DNA from: Riptortus pedestris
Taxonomy: Eukaryota > Arthropoda > Insecta > Hemiptera > Alydidae
DNA length: 64,000 nt
Reading direction: 5' to 3'
NCBI GenBank assembly: GCA_019009955.1
Contig: CM032228.1
Coordinates: 252,283,501-252,347,500 of the forward strand
Within the stretch, counting starts at the first letter, position 1; each line of letters starts with the position of its first letter. Of the stretch, positions 21,295-33,164 are shown in pieces. The notes below the pieces were generated by a model. It saw nothing but the letters and a program-made list of their open reading frames with translations, was not told where the DNA came from and did no database searches. The translations under genes were made by a program, and so were the position numbers.

Positions 21295-21751
21295 AGGCGA
21301 AGAAATGTTTGAAACCAGTGATATCTCCACCGATTTAAGGGATACCTACTAAGAAATCAGAGATTTGTGTCTTGTGTTGGTGAGCGTTGTTCCTTCACGT
21401 TCTTTACAATGTTATTGTTATTTGTATGAGTAACACCTGTGGTAGCTTCCGGTTGTACCGCCCGTAACGTTGCTGAAATCGCCCGCCAAACCGGTTGCCT
21501 GACAAGATTGTTCTGTTCAATCGTTAGATTTCGTAGTCTATCGCCTTATTTGTTCGCGAGTGGGGTGTGAACATCAAATCCCTCTTTCCAATATCATGTT
21601 TTACTCCCTAAATCATTCGGAAATTGTCTCCGTTTGTTTTTGTATTTTCTTTTATTAACTTATAATATAACTGCCGTATACTTTTTATTATTTATAAACA
21701 GAAAGAATTTTTGTTTTACAAAATGGACTAGAAATACATTATTCCACTAAT
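21295..21751. other. Unassigned sequence
   Basis: No recognisable gene or repeat. Confidence 0.4.
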
Positions 21752-21942
21752 TTCTAGCCAGGGTGGGATTTTAGGACGTTATTTAATGAATTTCGTCACT
21801 AAATAATTTCCTTTGCCCAGGCGAGAATCGAACTCTCCACTCTAGTTTTACCATGTGAGATGATTATTTTATTTTGTTATTGTTTCAGTTTGTATTAACT
21901 TAATTGTATCCATTTGAAAAACAGAAGAAATTCCTAATTAGC
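21752..21942 (-). mobile_element. SINE with the alternative head, 3' end missing
   Basis: Minus-strand body (CTAGCCAGGGTGGGATTTTA, GGCGAGAATCGAACTCTCC), then the same 70-bp head as at 5391 (TTATTTTATTTTGTTATTGT). An HLE 5' end follows at once, as it does at 5372. Confidence 0.7.
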
Positions 21943-22554
21943 AGGTTTCCCTTAGGGTAATTCCTCTATTTAGGTCGTACTCATGATGGAATTGTCGAAA
22001 AATGTCTTCAAATGACCATCGATCCTACCCAGGAGATAACGAAAATGAGATCCCTTCAAAACTTTATATATTATTCGTCTGTTACCGCTCTAGCGATCGC
22101 AATTTTTGTTTATCGGTACCAAACTCGATATTTAACCGTTTTATGTAAAAAGAAAGATCAAGTTCGTTAATGGCTGAAATCGGACCAGTGGGAGGGAGGG
22201 GGATTCTTGAAAATTCGAAATATCCCCGTTATTATGCGTCGTATTGAAAAATTGTGTAGAATCAATCTTATTGGAAATTAAATGTACTATAAATATTGTT
22301 CTATTCATTTATTCTCTATCTTTAATATTAACCGAGATATTTGCATTTTTATTCTGTGTGTGGTCGGCAAATGTCGGTTATGTTTTGGACTTTCCGCCGA
22401 AAGCTAGTTGGGTCGTTTCCGTAACTGTTCGTCCCTCGTGAATTGGTTTAGAGACTCGTTACTACTACTGTTGTTAGTAGGCAGATTTCTCTATTGTAAA
22501 AGTTCACGTTAGAAATCTGCTTAGTTTACGCAGCCCCTGCGTGACGGACTTTTT
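21938..22554 (+). mobile_element. HLE, full length, A-type
   Basis: TTAGCAGGTTTCCCTTAGGG, short TA, ACCGCTCTAGCGAT, core, A block, GAAATCTGC, stem-loop ACGCAGCCCCTGCGT and GACGGACTTTTT. Confidence 0.87.
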
Positions 22555-23627
22555 ACTTTTTGAAGTAAGCACAGATATTCAAATAATAATAGCGCAGTTC
22601 CTACGTGACGGACTTTTGTTGTAAATATTGCCCTTCGGTTTATAAGACTCGGTGTTTGTTGTAGCATTTTAATGTAATTCTGCTTCCCCAAAATGTGTAT
22701 AATACATTTTTTGATTTTCAGTTTCCTTCCCATACTTTTTTTTTCTATTTGCTTCTATAGGTTAAATGGACAACATCCGTGATTTTCCTTTATGGAAGAG
22801 ACTGTTTAACAAAAAAAGCATCAGGGAAATTTCAGATAATTACGCTTGAGTCAAAAATTTTGGAATGCCTCTCCCGGTAGCCTGCATATATCGATCAATG
22901 GGGGGCGCTTGCCTTTAAGATGAGACTATGACATTGAAGTAACCTTCAGCCTTACTGAATTGTTGACAAGAGATACGTAAGAACTGTATATGAACTAATT
23001 GATTGCGACATTTCTGAACGACATTCATAATAAACATTCAAGTTAATGACGCATTGTCGTGAATGCTATATACCCGGAGATACATTCTTGAAAGCATTCT
23101 TTTCCATGCTGCTCTAGGAAGAGCAAATATTATAAATTGTATTTATTTCTCTTTATTTTAATAATTAAATTGATATTACCATTTAATCACGCATAACATT
23201 ATTAAAAAAAAAAAAAAAGAAAAAAAAAAAAAAGAAAAAAAAAAAAAAAGTAGAAGAAATTATATGTTGAAGGAAAATCTTATACAGCTTCCAAGTTGCT
23301 TTTATTTATTTTACTTAATTATATTCAGCTTTATTATAGCAATTATGGTGTAATAAGTTTATAATTATTCAGCCAATTAATTTCTCATGGATATGGAGGA
23401 AGTAGTGAGTCAGTTTTATGGGTTATAAAAAATATGGTGTTGCATCTCCCAGCAGGCAGGATGGAGGGCTTCATACACCAGCAACCATCTTGCCCGTATC
23501 CCGTGAAATTTTCTCTCCTTCAAATGTGTTTCGTGCCGCTTATCTAGAAAACTGCTCGTCAACTCTAGGAATTTATCACTTCACGCGAGAAGGACTCTTA
23601 TAGTTCCGTTCTAGCATATATTTCTTG
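22555..23627. other. Unassigned sequence with poly-A tract
   Basis: HLE 3' scrap at 22591-22618 (GCGCAGTTCCTACGTGACGG). Interrupted poly-A at 23205-23249. CGGTAGCCTGCATATATCGA near 22885 resembles a piece of the inverted-repeat element at 26001. Otherwise nothing. Confidence 0.4.
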
Positions 23628-23925
23628 TAGGGGAAACCAGCTATTGAAGTCGTACTCATGGCCTGATTTTCAAAATTTCCTCAAATGTCCATCGATCCTA
23701 TCTAGATGACGGAATTAAGGTCAATTCAAAATTCTTTCTCTTACCATTCTAGCGGTCACAATTTTTGTTTGATCGTTAGAAAACTCGATATATAAGCGAT
23801 TATTAATAAATAACTAAACGCCGCTGGAATCTTTGTTATTACGAGTTGGATCAAAAAACGTGACATATTGTGATGTTTTTATTAAAAATTTAATTTTCTA
23901 TTCGCTCTATAACGCTCGCGTGGAT
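23628..23925 (+). mobile_element. HLE 5' part, degenerate
   Basis: GGGGAAACCAGCTATTGAAG, CCATCGATCCTATCTAG, CATTCTAGCGGTCAC and CGAGTTGGATCAAAAAACG. No TA tract, no 3' end. Confidence 0.7.
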
Positions 23926-24332
23926 GTATGTGATGAAGATATGAATTTTTTTGGAAAACGTCACCTGTAACAATTTATATTTTATCTAAATTTCAGTTAT
24001 TATAAATTAATTTTATTCATCTTAGAAACACATTTCTTGCTACCTATTTATTTATTTTTATTATATTTTGTTTAACATTTTACTTGGATTTCCCTATTGT
24101 CCAATTTGAGACTATGTTTCGTATTTCAGTTCTCACATTTTATCTTTTTGTTCGTTCCTTTGTTATGTATTTCGTTTTTTCTTGTGTCCCATTTATGTTT
24201 CCGTTCGAACTTTGCTTGTGTGTTCAATTTCTGTATTTTCGTCGCAACTGCGCGTCACCTTCTTTGACAACATTCTGAATTGAAAAAGTACTAATGTAAA
24301 AATAATCTTCACTAGTATTGTGACAACCATAT
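23926..24332. other. AT-rich unassigned sequence
   Basis: T-rich on the plus strand. A 64-codon frame here is low complexity. The style recalls LINE 3' untranslated sequence (compare 40620-40870) but is not convincing. Confidence 0.3.
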
Positions 24333-24984
24333 TTGGTATTTCCCCTCTAGGAAAATCAGCTATTGAAGCTGATCAATCATATTGCATATGTAATGATCTA
24401 TTAATGTTGTTATGTACATGTTTTCTCTATCTTCAATATTAACCGAGATATCAACATTTTTCAATGTTCAGCTTTCGTTAAACCTTCCCACTCCTACTAG
24501 TGTCATATTAACGATAAGCTGTTATAACATGAACCACTTCATTACAAGATTAAATGCTAAATATGGTTTTCAGTGAACTTTTAATTTGGTTGATACATAC
24601 AAATATGTTGCAATGACGTAATCAATTAAGATTTATCGTTCCTCACTCGAAAATATTTATTTCATCCATACCATACTCGATATTTAGCCGTTTCAGTCAA
24701 CAGTATAGATAATGCTTGTTATTGGCCGAAATAGTTTAGTGGAAGGGGGACTCGAAAATTCATAATATCTCCGTTATTATGAGTCTGATCGTAAAATGTT
24801 ACAGAACCGATCTTGTTAAACTATTGATGCACTACAAATGTTATATACATTTTTTCGTAACTCAAGCATTAAGTAGTTATTCTTAATTTCTCGTTGCCTG
24901 CCTTCAGTTACCCTCATCAGTGATTTATACAGCACATGGGAAATCCGCTTAGTTTACGCAGTTTGTACTTGACGGACTTTTTCT
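24333..24984 (+). mobile_element. HLE, C-type, 5' tip damaged
   Basis: ATCAGCTATTGAAG is joined to the core by deletion. The B block (CCCACTCCTACTAGTGTC) is followed by a second core copy (TATTGGCCGAAATAGT, ATTATGAGTCTGATCG, TTTTTTCGTAACTCAAG). It ends ACGCAGTTTGTACTTGACGG, stem broken. Confidence 0.75.
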
Positions 24985-25036
24985 TTTGCTTTTTGTGAAC
25001 ACCTGATGAATGAGTGGATCTCATTTAAATAATTAA

Positions 25037-25497
25037 TAAAAGTCCGCCACGCAGGGGCTGCGATAGTTAAGCAGATTTCCCGCGTGCGTCACGCATTTGC
25101 ATTTATATCAAAACTTATAAGTTCATCGTGTACAATATTTGGTATTTAAGTTTCAAATAATGTGCTTCACAATATATCTGCGTAATGTTAATATGGCATG
25201 ATTAGGACGGGAGGTTTACTGAAGCCCGAAAACTAAAATATGCAAATATCTCAGTTAATAATCAAGATAACGAAATTACGTTTATAACAACATTGATAGA
25301 ACATTACATTGCAATAAGATTAGTTCTATAACATTTTTCTATCCGACCTATAATTACGGAGATATTAGAATTTTCGGAATTCCTCCCCCTCTAAACCAAC
25401 TTCTCACTTGTCCGATTTTTAACGAACTTGGTGTGTCTTTTTACATAAACCGATTAAATCCGAACCAAAATTGCGACCTCCAGAGCTGTGATGGGTT
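25037..25497 (-). mobile_element. HLE 3' half, B-type
   Basis: AAAAGTCCGCCACGCAGGGG start, AGCAGATTTCCCGCGTG, B block, core, AAATTGCGACCTCCAGAGC. The 5' block is missing. Confidence 0.8.
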
Positions 25498-26000
25498 GAT
25501 TATGATGGAGACACGAGGGTTGGGTGAGTCATAGGTTGATGCAGCATTATGACCCGTCATTGATATGCACGGCTTTATGCACCGCCCGCCTTTATAATGG
25601 TCGTAATGTCTGGTAATAATTTATGCTTGCCTCATATAGGCCTTTATGAAGGCCAACAGCCTTTAATGTCTCTCTCTTAATTGTCTTTTATAGGCATCAT
25701 TAACGAATAGGCTTATTGTGAAGATAATGCGTGTTGTTTTATATGTGCAGCAGGAGTGAAAAATAAATGTATTAAAAAGTGCGATACCTTAACTTTTTTT
25801 TATATCAATAAAGTTAGACATTAAATTAAGGTCTTCGTCAATTTTCCGTGTGTTCAAATTTATTGCCAACGATTCGCTGTACAAATTCCCAACGACCTCA
25901 GAACTCCAAATGGTTCCAAATTTTAGTCCCTAACCAATACACACACAAACACACACACGCATATGTACTTATTTCATTTCCCACTTACTACATGTCGCTG
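25498..26000. other. Unassigned sequence
   Basis: A short (CA)n tract near 25939. No gene recognised. Confidence 0.4.
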
Positions 26001-26528
26001 GAAGATGGGAGGGCAGATTAAAGTTGTAGCCTGCATACTGATACTGCCTAATAGTCTATCATTAGTCAGCTGATGCAGGCTGCAGGCTACCGAGGGATGG
26101 AATTTTCTCCGCTCGTCCCTTTACTGGTGTGAATAGAATTTTTCTCACGGTGCTTTCATTGGCGCATTGTCTCGCGCAGAAGGCAACGGAAAATCACTCC
26201 ACGTTCTTATTTATTACCGATCGTTCGTGACATTTGGTAACTGATCTCCTGAACAAGTAAACCTGATTTTACAAGGCAATTGGAAGGTCAGAAGGAGATG
26301 CAGTGGTTTCCCATTGTCATATGCATCAGACCATCTAGCAATAAAGGCATCATGAGGAAAGTTCCATTCACACCAGTAAAGGCATGAGTGGAGAGAATTC
26401 TATTCAACCACAGAGTTGTTAGATAGCCATTCCTCGGTAGCCTGCAGCCTGTATCAGCTGACTAATGATAGACTATTAGCCAGTATCAGTATGCAGGATG
26501 CAACTTTAATCCACCCTCCAGTCTTGCA
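26001..26528. mobile_element. Long inverted-repeat element, unclassified
   Basis: Arms at 26001-26150 and about 26355-26528. Both carry GGAGGG..GATTAAAGTTG, GCATACTGATACTG, TAATAGTCTATCATTAGTC, CAGGCTGCAGGCTACCGAGG and CCTTTACTGGTGTGAAT in mirrored order. The middle is about 200 bp and non-coding. MITE-like; no clear target duplication. Confidence 0.7.
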
Positions 26529-26559
26529 CCACTCACATATCGTGAGAAATAAGACTTGG

Positions 26560-26660
26560 AGATGTATATATAGTTGATACTGATCTAACGTTACCTGACT
26601 CTGTATTTAAGCGTTTGATGTAAAAATAAAGACCCAAGGCTCGTTTAACTACAGAAATAA
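26560..26660 (+). mobile_element. HLE core scrap
   Basis: ATATATATAG and TATTTAAGCGTTTGATGTAA, then fades. A SINE follows. Confidence 0.45.
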
Positions 26661-26701
26661 ACTTCATCGAGTGTCATATATGTTATTATATCCAAGTTAT
26701 G

Positions 26702-26866
26702 ATTATTATTATTTATTATTAACGTCCACGTCTTGCTACTTTGTCTAAATTGGGCCAGTTTATCTACCACCCTTTTCTTGGCAGGTTAGGACTAAGGATT
26801 TTATTTAATGAGTCTCTAAATGAATTCCTATTGTACAGGCGGGAATCTAACTCACCTCTCTGTTGA
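26702..26866 (-). mobile_element. SINE, head truncated
   Basis: TTATTATTAACGTCCACG tail, CTACCACCCTTTTCTTGG, GGCGGGAATCTAACTCACC (mutated box B). Confidence 0.75.
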
Positions 26867-27046
26867 TCTTTACATAAAACTTTTAAATATCGAGTTTGGT
26901 AACGACCAAGCAAAAATTGCGATCGCTAAAGCGTTAAAAATATCATTTTGAATGGACCTCATTTTCCTGGGTATGAAGAAAATTTTTGAAAATGGCATCA
27001 TGAATATGGCTCAGTAGCTTAATTCCCTCAAGGGAAATCTGCTAAA
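26867..27046 (-). mobile_element. HLE 5' part
   Basis: TAAATATCGAGTTTGGTAAC, CGATCGCTAAAGCG hairpin, 5' block, CTCAAGGGAAATCTGCTAAAA. TA tract almost absent. Confidence 0.75.
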
Positions 27047-27049
27047 ATT

Positions 27050-27180
27050 GTAAGACATTATATATAAATATGGGTAGATTTTTGACGGACCTGATTTCTT
27101 GATATCCTGGGTTAGATTGATTGGCATTTGAAAATCGGTGTAGGAGTACAACAACTGACTTTTGTTAAAGGAAACAATTT
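27050..27180 (-). mobile_element. HLE 5' fragment, degenerate
   Basis: TTTTGACGGACCTGATTTC, GATTGATTGGCATTTG. Tip lost. Confidence 0.6.
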
Positions 27181-27848
27181 ATATATACATGGAGGTACAA
27201 AATAATGCAAGCTGCTTTATGACCAATTTCATCTGAACCTTATCAATTTGTAATATTGATAACGGCTTAGGTAATAACTGCCTGTGATGGTGGATCCCTA
27301 TTGGATGAGAGTGGTGCAGTAGTGGGGGAGGGATGATCCCAGCCATGAGATTTATGTATCCATTATTACTATATCTGATATATTTATTGTTATGGCTATA
27401 CTCTTGGTTAGCTCAGTTAGTCACGGTGAAGTGTTTTTTGAGCCGTCCAACCCGATATAGGGCCTAACCTCTAGAATAGGACATATGTTATATAGTTTAG
27501 GGCAGATGTCCTTCCGATCAGACGGGATAGCTTCAAGGTCTTCTCCTTTTGTGGCCTCTTCTGTCAAACGTACAAAAAAAAAAAAAATGTGTCCATTCGA
27601 AACGATTGGTCATAGTTGTCAAGCTCTGAGGCATTATCAAAGAGTAATGAAAAGTAGCTCTCCCTCTCAGGAAACCTGACTCCTCTTCCAATTTATGTGT
27701 GCATTTACAACAGTAGTAACTCCGGTACACACCATTGAAATTGGACTCGACGCGAAAATAGAAATTTTTCTGAATTTCCATCGATTCTAAGCAGGAGTTC
27801 ACGACTATGATGACCTTTCCAAATTGTAGGTTTTTATTTAAATTAGTT
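27181..27848. other. Unassigned sequence
   Basis: TTAGCTCAGTTAGTC at 27408 looks like a tRNA A box, but no B box or acceptor stem follows. HLE-like TCCATCGATTCTAAGCAGGA near 27778. Confidence 0.4.
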
Positions 27849-27973
27849 TTAGCAGATTTCCCTGTAAGGAAAATCACGTATTGAGGTTGCACTCATGACG
27901 TGTTTTTTGAATTTTTTCGTGAATCGTCCATCGATCTTACCAAGGAGATGATGAAAATGAGGTCCGTTCAAAA

Positions 27974-28034
<61 letters not shown>
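27849..28034 (+). mobile_element. HLE 5' part
   Basis: TTTTAGCAGATTTCCCTGTA start through the (TA)n tract 27978-28030, then truncated. Directly precedes a full copy. Confidence 0.75.
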
Positions 28035-28070
28035 GATAAGGTTCTATAAAAAGAAGTCTATCTATCATTT

Positions 28071-28190
28071 TAGCAGAGTTCCCCTTAGGAGAAATCAGCT
28101 ATTGTGGCTGTACTCATGGCGCGATTTTCGAAAAATTTCTTCAAATGTCCATCGATCCTGCCCGAGAGATGATGAAAATGAGGTCCGTTC

Positions 28191-28284
<94 letters not shown>

Positions 28285-28757
28285 TTGTCTGTTAACGCTC
28301 TAGCGGTCGCCATTTTTGTTTGATAGTTACCAAACTCGAAATGTAATCGTTTTATGTAAAAAGAAAGATCAAGTTCGTTAATGGCTGAAATCGGACCAGT
28401 GGGAGGGGGGGGTTTAGGGGGGGGGATTTTTGAAAATTCAAAATATCTCCATTATGCGTTGGATCGAAAAATGGTATAGAATCAATCTTATTGCAAATTA
28501 AATTTACTATAAATATTGTTCTATACATTCATTCTGTATCTTGAATATTAACCGAGATATTTGCATTTGTATTTTGTGTGTGGTCGGAGGAACCCCGCCA
28601 TGTTCCGGACTTTCCGCCGAGAGCTCTGATGGCCGTTTCCGGAACTATTCGTCCCTCGTGAATAGGTTTAGAGATCCCTTCCTACTACAGTTGTTATTAG
28701 GCAGATTTCTCTACTGTAAAACTTCACGTGGGAAATCTGCTTAGTGACGGATTTTAT
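28071..28757 (+). mobile_element. HLE, nearly full length, A-type
   Basis: TTTTAGCAGAGTTCCCCTTA start, long (TA)n 28197-28278, hairpin, core, A block. At the 3' end GGAAATCTGCTTAG joins TGACGGATTTTA directly, so exactly the stem-loop is deleted. Confidence 0.85.
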
Positions 28758-29426
28758 TTGTTTGATCGTCAGTAAAATTGATATTTAAAAGTTTTACGTA
28801 AAACTGAAGATCAAGTTCGTTAAATTCTACCAGTAGGAGGGGGGAGGGGTTAGAGAGGAGGAATTTCGAAAATTCTTAGTATCTCCGGTATAATGGTTCA
28901 GATCGTAAAATTTCTATAGAACCAATCTTATTGTAAATGTTATGTACTATAAATATTGTAATATACATTTTTTTTTTTGCTATCCCTAATATGAACCGAG
29001 GTATTTGCTTATTTTAGTTCAGTAAACCCCCACTTTCTATTCACGTCATATTAACAATAAGCACTTATAAAATTAACTATTTCTTGCCCCTAAATACCAA
29101 ATATTGCTTCCTTAACACTATTTTGCGAGATGGATGCAAATGCTTTACGTAGTGACGTCATGAATTACGTCTGTTGGACGTCTTTTCTCAAAAACTGTCT
29201 ATATGATCTATACCATAATCTACATTTAACCGTTCATCACTAATGTTCGTAGTCGTTAATAGCTGAAATCGGACCTTTTCGTGGGGAGGAATCCAAAAAT
29301 TCAGAATTTATACGTTATTATGAGTCATATTTAAAAAGTTACAGAAATAATTTTAGTTAAGCTACTAATGCTTTACAATTGTTATTCTATACATTAAGTG
29401 AGTTATTGATACTTCCTTGTTTTCAA
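28758..29426 (+). mobile_element. HLE, C-type, both tips missing
   Basis: First core, B block (CAGTAAACCCCCACTT), second core (GCTGAAATCGGACC, ATTATGAGTCAT), ends CTTCCTTGTTTTC where a minus copy begins. Confidence 0.75.
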
Positions 29427-30080
29427 AAAAAGTCCGTCACGCAGGGGCTGCGTAAACTAAGCAGATTTCCCACGTGACGTTTTACAATAGATAAATATAC
29501 ATACTGGTATCACCACCGTGGAGTTAATACAATAATAATAATAAAGGGAATAAATACAAACAGTAACAATAAATCTTTCAGCCAATTTACAAGTTAATTA
29601 TATCTCCAACTCAAAGCGTCTGAATTGTAAACAAACTGGGCAGCGTTGAATAGATAGGATTATTCTAAACCGGTTTATGAGTGGGGGGTTTACTGAAGGC
29701 CGAAAACTGAAAAATGCAAATATCTCGGTTAATATTAAAGATAATGAAATAACATGCATAATAACATTTATAGAACATTACATTTGTAATATGATTGTTT
29801 CTGTGTAATATTTTGATCCGAAGCATAATAAGATAGATATTAAAAATGTTCAAAATTCTCCCCCTGTAAAACCCCCTTCCCCTTTTCCATTAACGGCTTA
29901 ACAGACATATATATATATATATATAGATATATATATATCTATATATATAATGTTGAACGGGCCTCATGTTCGTCATCTCCTAGATAGTTAGGATCGGTGG
30001 ACATTTGAAGACAAATTTTGAAAAACGCGTCATGAGTCCGACCTCAATAACCCAGTTCCCTTGATGGGAAATCTGCTAAA
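29427..30080 (-). mobile_element. HLE, full length, D/B-type
   Basis: AAAAAAAGTCCGTCACGCAG start with perfect stem-loop, ATCACCACCGTGGAG D block, TTTACTGAAGGC, core, TA tract 29905-29950, 5' block, GATGGGAAATCTGCTAAA. Confidence 0.83.
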
Positions 30081-30404
30081 TCTCTCTCACTTCTTGCTCA
30101 GAAATAGAAAATATGTGGAATTGAGATCGTCAGGGTCTCTGTGTACACATATACAATGTATGCCTGAGCAGCGTGGTAGGACACACCTGCTGTCGAGGTG
30201 GTACTGGGGTAGGTGGTGAAGGTCATTGCATGCCTTCTATATGCACCTAGTGGATCATGCCGGTGGCTCCACCCTGTTTACTCTAATCAGACAGGCCATA
30301 GCCCAGCGATGATGATAACGGCTGCATAGCACGCTATAGCACACCTCTGTCAGGACGGACCATGGGACGGGGTTGGCCTAATTAAGCACATTTCCCACGC
30401 CTAT
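30081..30404. other. Unassigned sequence
   Basis: Contains an HLE-like TTAAGCACATTTCCCACG scrap near 30382. No gene recognised. Confidence 0.4.
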
Positions 30405-30405
30405 A

Positions 30406-30450
<45 letters not shown>
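30405..30450. repeat. (TA)n microsatellite
   Basis: About 22 TA units, ending where the LINE-like repeat starts (ACTAGCTCAG). Confidence 0.9.
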
Positions 30451-30452
<2 letters not shown>

Positions 30453-31045
30453 TAGCTCAGATATCCGGCTTCGCCCGAGAATTCATTTCAGGCTGAATGG
30501 TGATGGTATTTTTTTGGCAAGGCTTTACTTTGCACAATATTTTGACATTTTCCCTCTCTAGTGTTTAGGGTTAATACCCGTCCTTTCTTTGGATTTGTTA
30601 ATAATAAAATTAATTTTTTTATGTAAGACTTAACTGTCCTCCATATTGTAATATGTCCCGTTTCCTGTGCATTATGCATAGATTTAAATTATTAAGAACA
30701 AAATATTATAATAGTATATTATAATTTGAATTAATTTTTCCTGGTGAGGTACCTGGTAGTTCATATTGAAAATAATTGTTGAGCAAATTTCTCTAAATAA
30801 CAAAATAAACAACTTTTGTTATGTGCATATTTGCCGAAACCCCAATAGGAAACGAAATATCACTATTTTTAATTTCAACCCTCCCTTATAACCCCCACTC
30901 CTGTACGTCTCAGAGAATATTAACATAGCCTAAAGTCTAAGTTGGGTTAGTAGTAATATACATACCAAGTTTCATAAAATTCGGTTCAGCCGTTTATGCG
31001 TGAAAAGGTAACAAACAAACAAATAAACAAACAAACAGACACCAA
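30451..31045 (+). mobile_element. LINE-like (RTE-style) non-coding repeat
   Basis: Starts ACTAGCTCAGATATCCGGCT with CTTCGCCCGAG. The end has CCAAGTTTCATAAAATTCGG, TCAGCCGTTTATGCGTGAAA and a (CAAA)n tail (31012-31040). This layout is widespread in arthropod genomes and usually annotated as the 3' part of RTE-type LINEs. The first 200 bp match 36950-37177 in reverse. No coding part. Confidence 0.55.
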
Positions 31046-31222
31046 AGAAACAAAATGCAGTTATGGTGTCTATGACATGTGAAACGAAAAGTTATCGTGA
31101 ACTTTCGCTAAAAAAAATCAATGTACAGATTTCCTGATAGGCTAGCAAAATTCAGCAATATTATTTATTTATTAGACAAGAAGAGCAAGAATTGGGAATA
31201 CGTACCAAATAGCATATGAGAA

Positions 31223-31275
31223 AAGTCCGTCACGCAGGGGCTGCGTTAACTAAGCAGATTTCCCCACGTGCCTGT
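31223..31275 (-). mobile_element. HLE 3' tip
   Basis: AAAAGTCCGTCACGCAGGGG, stem-loop intact, GCAGATTTCCCCACGTG. Nothing further. Confidence 0.8.
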
Positions 31276-32006
31276 ATTTGTGTTCTATACTAATCATTTT
31301 CCTTACGATTCGTAATAACCTCTGCACCCCTTCTTCTCCTGCTCGTATTTGAGCCATTCAAGAACTCAAAAGATTTACATAAAAGGTTTAGACGAGTCAA
31401 ACATAAATTCCATTGTGACATTGTCTTTATAAGTACAAGTGCAATAGCTCATTTTCCACACGGCAAAACCCCTAAAAACATATACTAATGTACGATAACT
31501 TATAATGATTATTATTACGGAACAAACAGACTTTTTATTTCGTCGGAGGGCACCGAAATTGAATTAATTACACATGTACAAGCATACATACATAAACACG
31601 CCTCTAATTTTAAGCCAGCTATTTTTTTTTTATGAATAAAAAAACCAATTGAGCAATCACGGTATGAAGATATAAAAAAAAGATATCATAATAGAGAAAT
31701 TATTCAGAATACAACAAAAAGAGTTTGTAAAGCTTGAACTGAAGCAAGTATAAGACCTGACGGTATAATTAAAGTGTAAATATTTTATAGAGAACTCGAT
31801 TAAAAATAAATATACCTGATAATTATTCAAGCCAAGATACAAAAAAGAAGGAAAAGAAAGACCCTGTAACTACAAAAACTATTGATTAAGATAAGTGTTA
31901 AAATCAACAAGAGATGCCTGTAATTACTACACCGAGGGCTCCAATTATCAACAGGAAATTAATTTTACATTTAAAAATTAAACTATAACATCATTCAAGT
32001 TTACAA
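31276..32006. other. Unassigned AT-rich sequence
   Basis: A decayed HLE 5' scrap may lie near 31410-31470 (AGTACAAGTGCAATAGCTCA). Otherwise nothing. Confidence 0.35.
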
Positions 32007-32276
32007 TAAAAAAAGTCCGTCACGCAGGGGCTGCGTAAACTAAGCAGATTTCCCACTTGTAGTTTTACAATAGAGAAATTTCTGTACGATTTTTCGATCC
32101 GAAGTATAGTAACGGAGAAATTTCGAATTTTCGAAAATCCTCCCCTCTAAACCCCTCCCTCCCACTGGTCCGATTTCAGCCGTTAACGAACTTGATCTCC
32201 CTTTTTACATAAAACGACTAAATATCGAGTTTGGTAACGATCAAACAAAAATTGCGACCGCTAGAGCGGTAACAGA

Positions 32277-32316
<40 letters not shown>

Positions 32317-32442
32317 GTTTTGAACGGACCTCATTTTCGTCATCTACTAGGTAGGATCGATGGACATTTGAAGAAAAATTTCGTAAATTCCGTCATGATT
32401 ACAACCTCAATAGCTGATTTCCCTTAAGGAAAATCTGTTAAA
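32007..32442 (-). mobile_element. HLE, both ends present, A block deleted
   Basis: AAAAAAAGTCCGTCACGCAG start. TACAATAGAGAAATTTC is joined directly to TGTACGATTTTTCGATCC, removing about 170 bp. Core, hairpin, TA tract 32281-32311, 5' block, AAGGAAAATCTGTTAAAA. Confidence 0.87.
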
Positions 32443-32449
32443 ACAGTTT

Positions 32450-32985
32450 TAGAGATCATAATTTTAACAATATTGGTTCTATAAAATTTTAAGATCCGAC
32501 ACATTTCAGCGGAGATATTATGAATTTTCGAATTCAAAACACCCTTACTTCTGGTTCGATTTCAGCCATTAACAAATATGATCTTTATTATTGAATTTTA
32601 GGATATAATATAGATTATGGTATAGATCAAATAAACATTTTGGATTCAAGAAATAAAATCTTAATAATGCCATTATCACACAATGTTCTTTCATGTAGTA
32701 AAGAGCTGTTGAAAACAAGATTTGGTATTTAACTTTATATTACTAAAAGTGGTAAATCCCCACTCCTGACCTGGGACATTTAGAGGGGGTGGGATTCGAA
32801 AATTCAAAATATCTTCTTTATTATGAGTCGGGTCGAAAACTTTAGTACAGCAGATTTCGTTAAACTAATGGTACTTTACGATTTTCGGTCTATATATTTT
32901 TTTCTAACTCATCGGAGGGAGATTTTATTTTCTTGTTTTCTGCCTTCAGGCAACCCCCTCTTCTACTCATAAGATTTTCTATTTA
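32450..32985. mobile_element. Two C-type HLE halves in inverted order
   Basis: 32450-32770 is minus (TTCAGCCATTAACAAATATG, GGTATAGATCAAATAAAC). 32771-32985 is plus (ATTATGAGTCGGGTCGAAAA, CTTCAGGCAACCCCC). They meet at CCCCACTCCTGACC. Confidence 0.65.
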
Positions 32986-33164
32986 CTAATCTTTATTAAT
33001 TGTCTTTATTACTATTATTTAATGATTATTTTTTGTATTTAATTTTTTATTTGTTGTTTCAGTTTTTGTTATTTTTCTATAATTTTGTTTTCATTTTACA
33101 TTGTGAAACTTTGAGCCAAGTCGCCAAGATGCGGCTGCTCCTGTATAAATAAATAAATAAATAG
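32986..33164 (+). mobile_element. LINE 3' tail
   Basis: T-rich sequence, then GAGCCAAGTCGCCAAGATGC, GGCTGCTCCTGTATAAATAA and (ATAA)n. Similar in pattern to the LINE 3' end at 40870-40915 (AAAGTCGCCATAGTTGTGG). 5' truncated to the untranslated region. Confidence 0.6.

Noticed and set aside
27400..27470. tRNA-like A box (TTAGCTCAGTTAGTC)
   Set aside because: No B box, anticodon arm or acceptor stem at the right distance; chance similarity.
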